A stretch of DNA of 19,074 bases from Bacteroidales bacterium (GTDB taxonomy: Bacteria > Bacteroidota > Bacteroidia > Bacteroidales > F082): assembly GCA_020853175.1 (NCBI GenBank), contig JADYZK010000001.1:1-19074 (forward strand), read 5' to 3'. The translations under genes were made by a program, and so were the position numbers. The notes under the pieces are model-generated. The model worked only from the letters and a program-made list of their open reading frames with translations. It was not told the origin of the DNA and did no database searches. This document shows, in pieces, positions 16,431 through 19,074 of the stretch; position 1 is the first letter of the stretch, and each line of letters opens with the position of its first letter.

Positions 16431-17447
16431 TTAATGGGTGCTTTGGATTTTGGTATCAAGCACTTTTTGCACGACCAACATGATTTCTTCCAAACTTTGA
16501 AAGCTGCCATCGTTGTATTCAATCAACAAACCAGCCCTGTCTCGCGGCTTGTTTCGAATGAGATGAAATGTTCCAAGTTGTTGGTTTTTGTCATTCAAAA
16601 TTTCTGCTTTGGTTTTTTTATTCCATTCCTCAAAAAAGTCACCGTCACCAAGTTGCGCAAAATCGAAATCAGAATTGAGTTTTACAATCAGCGGAAAAGC
16701 TTCAATAAATAGTTTCAACTTATTGTACGTCAAAACATTGTTTTGCCCCATTGAAACATCAGATTTGAGCGAAAGTTTTAATGTTTGCTTGTGCGCTTCC
16801 ATAATACTGAGGTCTATTTTTAATTCAGCGCTTGATCGGCTTTTGAACTTTGTTTTCAGATGGAGCACTATTTCGTATTTGGTCAATGAAATATGTAAAT
16901 CGGCCGATGCAGGAAATCTATTTTTTACTTCAGCACAGTATTCCATCGTCATTAAACGATTCGATCCGGCGTACAATTCAGCTTTTAATCGGGTAGGAAA
17001 AAACATTTGAAGTTCAATAGGAGCTTCACTGTATTCCTTCACAAATAAATGTACAAGGCTATCATTATCATTAAGATAGGTTAGTTTTAATGGCATAGCA
17101 GCTTTAGCAGAATCATTGAAATCCCAACTTCGGCTGGCTCGACTGAAAACATATTCTCCTTTTGCTTTTTCCAAATCATATCCATTTAACATGGAAATTG
17201 AGTCGCTTACATTGCTTGAAAGCATGGGTAGTGGAGCGCCGGGTAAGGTGAAAAATGGAGTCAATGAAGTTACAGCTTTTGACTGCATCAACTGATTGGT
17301 TTGCTGCAGCAATTCAAAATCAAAAGCACGCAGCAACTTCTCACTTGCTTCTTTGTCGGGCTTTTTTTGGCAGCCTAAAACAAACAGCAAGGACATTGAA
17401 AGAAAAACAAAAAAAATATTTCGGATATTTATTTTTTCTTGTAGCAT
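16431..17447 (-). CDS. Lipoprotein of unknown function (copy B of a paralogous pair)
   Basis: No named family recognised. Numbered from the ATG at 17447, the 338-residue protein has a basic N-terminus and a hydrophobic stretch ending in VLGC (Cys 26). Residues 151-179 show PT, then LMT 14 residues on, then FP, as in the lipoprotein at 10876-12000. Residues 307-323 (LLIEYNDGSFQSLEEIM) are identical to that protein at 9 of 17 positions by eye. A GxYV segment with a downstream Asp (97-110 here, 110-122 there) also aligns. Copy B is richer in Lys and Leu and lacks the acidic Tyr-rich insert of copy A (about residues 160-182). The ATG at 17447 is preferred to the in-frame GTG at 17459 because GGGTGA lies just upstream of it. 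It has its own -7 box, follows the cytidylate-kinase-like gene on the same strand, and no clear terminator was seen. Function unknown. Confidence 0.82.
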   Translation of the reverse strand: MLQEKINIRNIFFVFLSMSLLFVLGCQKKPDKEASEKLLRAFDFELLQQTNQLMQSKAVTSLTPFFTLPGAPLPMLSSNVSDSISMLNGYDLEKAKGEYVFSRASRSWDFNDSAKAAMPLKLTYLNDNDSLVHLFVKEYSEAPIELQMFFPTRLKAELYAGSNRLMTMEYCAEVKNRFPASADLHISLTKYEIVLHLKTKFKSRSSAELKIDLSIMEAHKQTLKLSLKSDVSMGQNNVLTYNKLKLFIEAFPLIVKLNSDFDFAQLGDGDFFEEWNKKTKAEILNDKNQQLGTFHLIRNKPRDRAGLLIEYNDGSFQSLEEIMLVVQKVLDTKIQSTH

Positions 17448-17472
17448 AATTTCACCCACTCATCATCAATGG

Positions 17473-17480
17473 CAAAAGTA
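17473..17480 (-). promoter_or_regulatory. Candidate -7 box (TACTTTTG) for lipoprotein copy B
   Basis: TACTTTTG on the - strand matches TAnnTTTG, 26 bases before the ATG at 17447, in the gap after the cytidylate-kinase-like gene. No TTTG/TTG element is found at the usual -33 distance. Confidence 0.35.
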
Positions 17481-17524
17481 ATAAAACAAAAACGCTATGC
17501 CTTTAGAAAAACAGAACCCCAGTT

Positions 17525-18202
17525 TTAAAACTTATAGCGGCTGACCAACACAGATAGGATGGTCTTTGCAATTTCTTCATCAGAAAAGCGGGCATTGTTG
17601 AAAATTAGGTCGAAATAATCATTTGAAATTTCCTTGTCACAAAACGCTTTAAATAAACGTTGTCGTTTAATATCATTGGCTTCCACAAACTGTTTCGCTT
17701 CTTTTTCTTTCAGTTGCAATTGTTTTCCAATGCTATCCACCCGCCACGCTAAGGGAGCTATCAAGCGCACGTGCACTCCGCCTTTCATACCGGCCGTAAT
17801 AATAGCACCGGCGCGTCCAATGATGATTCGATTGCCTTCTTGAGCCAACTGTTCAATGAGGCCACGCACCGTATTGCGAACGCTTTGGTAACTTTTGTAT
17901 TTATTTTGACCAAAAGCCAATAATATTTCATCGAGATGACCTTTCTCTTCAGCGTTAAGCAAATGCTGCACTTGAATGGGATTTAGCTTCATTGCATTGG
18001 CCGCATCAAGAATATCTTCTTTGTTGATTATGTCCCATTTTCTGTGAAATTGATGCTGAATTTCATGCTGAATCAGCAGAGCGACGGATCTACTATGACA
18101 ACCCGTTTCGCGGGAGATTGTCAAAAAAACAGCATCGGGAGGCTGAACGGCTTGCATTTGACGGTTGCGTTCCTGAAAATAACGTGCAATATCGAGTGCC
18201 AT
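17525..18202 (-). CDS. Cytidylate kinase-like family protein
   Basis: P-loop NMP-kinase-like protein of the cytidylate-kinase-2 group (PF13189 type), distinct from housekeeping Cmk; true substrate unknown. The N-terminal strand and loop read FLTISRETGCHSRSVA (residues 26-41). Further family marks are WDIINKEDIL at 56-65, NRIIIGRAGAII at 124-135, the Arg-containing lid-like region VRLIAPLAWRVDSI at 145-158, DIKRQRLF at 177-184 and FDLIFNNARFS at 197-207. The glycines expected after SRE-x-G in the nucleotide-binding loop (GSGG in many relatives) are replaced by Cys-His-Ser, so nucleotide binding may be altered; similar YGC variants are, I believe, common in Bacteroidota members. Length 225 is normal. 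The ATG at 18202 is the only start upstream of the conserved region. The gene is divergent from a zinc-ribbon-like gene across a palindromic promoter region, and lipoprotein copy B follows. Confidence 0.78.
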   Translation of the reverse strand: MALDIARYFQERNRQMQAVQPPDAVFLTISRETGCHSRSVALLIQHEIQHQFHRKWDIINKEDILDAANAMKLNPIQVQHLLNAEEKGHLDEILLAFGQNKYKSYQSVRNTVRGLIEQLAQEGNRIIIGRAGAIITAGMKGGVHVRLIAPLAWRVDSIGKQLQLKEKEAKQFVEANDIKRQRLFKAFCDKEISNDYFDLIFNNARFSDEEIAKTILSVLVSRYKF

Positions 18203-18214
18203 GGCTTTTTTTGT

Positions 18215-18245
18215 TAAAATTACAACATAAAAGAAAAAAAAGCAA
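18215..18245 (-). promoter_or_regulatory. Candidate promoter for the cytidylate kinase-like gene
   Basis: On the - strand TTG (18245-18243), a 20-base spacer and TAATTTTA (18222-18215), one mismatch from TAnnTTTG, lie 12 bases upstream of the ATG. The -33 element is one arm of the 18239-18252 palindrome. Confidence 0.35.
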
Positions 18246-18252
18246 TTGCTTT
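18239..18252. promoter_or_regulatory. 14-bp palindrome between divergent promoters
   Basis: AAAGCAATTGCTTT is a perfect palindrome in the 106-base gap between the cytidylate-kinase-like and zinc-ribbon-like genes. Its two arms provide the TTG -33 element of each divergent promoter, with the same 20-base spacing on both sides. It may be a shared operator. Confidence 0.45.
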
Positions 18253-18276
18253 AGGATAGTTTTAGTTGTATCTTAG
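18246..18276 (+). promoter_or_regulatory. Candidate promoter for the zinc-ribbon-like gene
   Basis: TTG (18246-18248), a 20-base spacer and TATCTTAG (18269-18276), one mismatch from TAnnTTTG, lie about 32 bases before the ATG at 18309. The -33 element is one arm of the palindrome shared with the opposite promoter. Confidence 0.4.
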
Positions 18277-18308
18277 GGGCATTATTCACCTGATAAAACA
18301 CTAAACGT

Positions 18309-18707
18309 ATGACGAACGATTATTTATGCCCCCATTGCTCAGGTCATTTATTGATTGAACAACATTTGATTCTCACCATCAAACATGCCGACGACACCGG
18401 GATGTTGCTCCTTATGAACCCTGAAGCCGGTAACTATCAAACCATCTACCATCCGTCAAATCAGTTAGTGGAAGGCGAAAAATATGAGTTTTATTGTCCT
18501 ATTTGCCACACCAAGCTGCAATCGGCACTCAATGATAACTTGGCCATGGTGATGATGCAAGAAGAGGATGGCAAGTCATTTGAATTGCATTTTTCAAAAA
18601 TTTCGGGACAACGGAGCACTTATAAAATTATGGGTAAAGAAGTGCAAACTTTCGGCATTGACGCACCCCATTATATTGATTTCATGAATCTGATGGATAT
18701 GTCGTAA
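18309..18707 (+). CDS. Small protein with a two-CxxC zinc-ribbon-like site, unknown function
   Basis: I do not recognise a named family. The 132-residue protein has no signal peptide or membrane segment, so it should be cytoplasmic. Two CxxC pairs, CPHC (Cys 7 and 10) and CPIC (Cys 63 and 66), are separated by 52 residues and probably form a single zinc site. The segment between them is beta-prone (EQHLILTIKHADDTGMLLLM). After the second pair come an acidic hydrophobic stretch and a C-terminal segment FSKISGQRSTYKIMGKEVQTF followed by HYIDFMNLMDM. Zinc ribbons of this size often mediate protein or nucleic acid contact. It is divergent from the cytidylate-kinase-like gene and shares its palindromic promoter region, which hints at common control. 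A stem-loop after the stop separates it from pepA. It looks like a real gene because its codon pattern, promoter and conserved-looking Cys pairs agree. Confidence 0.8.
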   Translation: MTNDYLCPHCSGHLLIEQHLILTIKHADDTGMLLLMNPEAGNYQTIYHPSNQLVEGEKYEFYCPICHTKLQSALNDNLAMVMMQEEDGKSFELHFSKISGQRSTYKIMGKEVQTFGIDAPHYIDFMNLMDMS

Positions 18708-18754
18708 AGCGGAAAACCACTTTTCTGTCAAAAAATAAACACGAAAAGAAACCC

Positions 18755-18786
18755 AAGTCAATCATTTGTAATGTGTTGATTGACTT
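18755..18786. terminator. Stem-loop between convergent genes, probable terminator
   Basis: AAGTCAATCA and its exact complement TGATTGACTT pair in a 10-base stem with a 12-base loop, 48 bases after the zinc-ribbon-like gene and 13 bases after the convergent pepA stop. The stem is AT-rich and the flanking T-tract is short (TTATTT), so termination strength is uncertain. Confidence 0.55.
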
Positions 18787-18798
18787 ATTTCAAACAGC

Positions 18799-19074
18799 CT
18801 ATGACTTTGTCAGGTGAACCAAATAATCCATCACCAATCGAATTCCAACACCGGTGCCGCCAGTGCCACGGTAGCTGTCGCGTTTTTCCAAGAAAGCAGG
18901 TCCGGCAATGTCAAAATGAACGAAAGGATAATCCGTAAAGTGTTCCAAAAACTTGGCAGCGGTAATCATTCCTGCTTCGGGGCCACCAATATTTTTCAAA
19001 TCAGCAATTTCAGATTTTAGCTGGTCTTTGTATTCATCCCACATGGGAAAAGCAGCCAAACGCTCATGCACCCT
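18799..19074 (-). CDS. pepA: Leucyl aminopeptidase (M17), C-terminal part, cut by window edge
   Basis: C-terminal 91 codons of a cytosol aminopeptidase of family M17, a hexameric two-metal exopeptidase that removes N-terminal residues from peptides. The open frame runs off the window end. The visible region reads RVHERLAAFPMWDEY, then SEIADLKNIGGPEAG, FVHFDIAGPAF and the C-terminal GGTGVGIRLVMDYL, all conserved in the M17 catalytic domain. The metal ligands and catalytic residues encoded further upstream lie outside the window, so activity cannot be judged. The apparent GTG start at 19071 is an internal Val codon and not a real start. The stop TAG is at 18799-18801, just past the stem-loop at 18755-18786. 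Family assignment is secure despite truncation. Confidence 0.9.
   Translation of the reverse strand, partial: RVHERLAAFPMWDEYKDQLKSEIADLKNIGGPEAGMITAAKFLEHFTDYPFVHFDIAGPAFLEKRDSYRGTGGTGVGIRLVMDYLVHLTKS

Noticed and set aside
16588..17010. Open frame of 140 codons on the + strand, antisense to the 16431-17447 lipoprotein
   Set aside because: Low-complexity Ser/Phe/Leu-rich translation typical of an antisense frame; the lipoprotein on the other strand has a signal peptide and a paralogue.
17521..17532. AGTTTTAAAACT palindrome at the end of the cytidylate-kinase-like gene
   Set aside because: Purely AT-rich centre, overlaps the stop codon, no T-tract of terminator type; expected by chance in this composition.
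1..19074. Search for CRISPR repeats, tRNA genes, transposases, toxin-antitoxin pairs, restriction or other defence genes
   Set aside because: None seen; every sizeable open frame outside the listed genes is an overlapping or antisense frame without recognisable features.

Overview
The window comes from a member of the Bacteroidota. The grounds are a gldH gene, lipoproteins with short signal peptides, promoters of the TTTG/TTG (-33) and TAnnTTTG (-7) kind instead of sigma70 boxes, a two-gene mannosidase locus of the type found in polysaccharide-utilisation loci, and a moderately AT-rich composition. The sequence does not fix a family or genus. No tRNA, rRNA, insertion sequence, prophage or CRISPR array was seen, and no stretch without a gene exceeds about 185 bases.

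Layout. (1) 28-5603, + strand: a GH2 beta-mannosidase and, 20 bases on, a GH92 alpha-mannosidase with two C-terminal accessory modules. Both look like exported lipoproteins that would together strip mannose from N-glycans or mannan oligosaccharides. (2) 10757 down to 5639, - strand: holB (delta' clamp-loader subunit), ricT (PSP1 protein), gldH (gliding-type lipoprotein) and a class A penicillin-binding protein. The last three are tightly packed. (3) 12000-10876, - strand: a lipoprotein of unknown function with its own promoter and terminator. (4) 12169-15161, + strand: a permuted NlpC/P60-like lipoprotein, a polyprenyl-phosphate mannosyltransferase-like GT2 and dihydroorotase. (5) 16248-15247, - strand: ornithine carbamoyltransferase, separated from pyrC by a strong bidirectional terminator. 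(6) 17447-16431, - strand: a second unknown lipoprotein, a diverged relative of the one in (3). (7) 18202-17525 (-) and 18309-18707 (+): a cytidylate-kinase-like protein and a small zinc-ribbon-like protein, transcribed divergently from a palindromic promoter region. (8) 18799-19074, - strand: the C-terminal end of a leucyl aminopeptidase, cut by the window edge.

Most of the window is housekeeping or well-known family content. The leads I think are real are the undescribed lipoprotein family represented twice (10876-12000 and 16431-17447), the back-to-back promoters built on a 14-bp palindrome at 18239-18252, the paired-cysteine N-terminus of RicT, and the altered P-loop of the cytidylate-kinase-like protein. 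I found no convincing novel multi-gene defence or mobile system.
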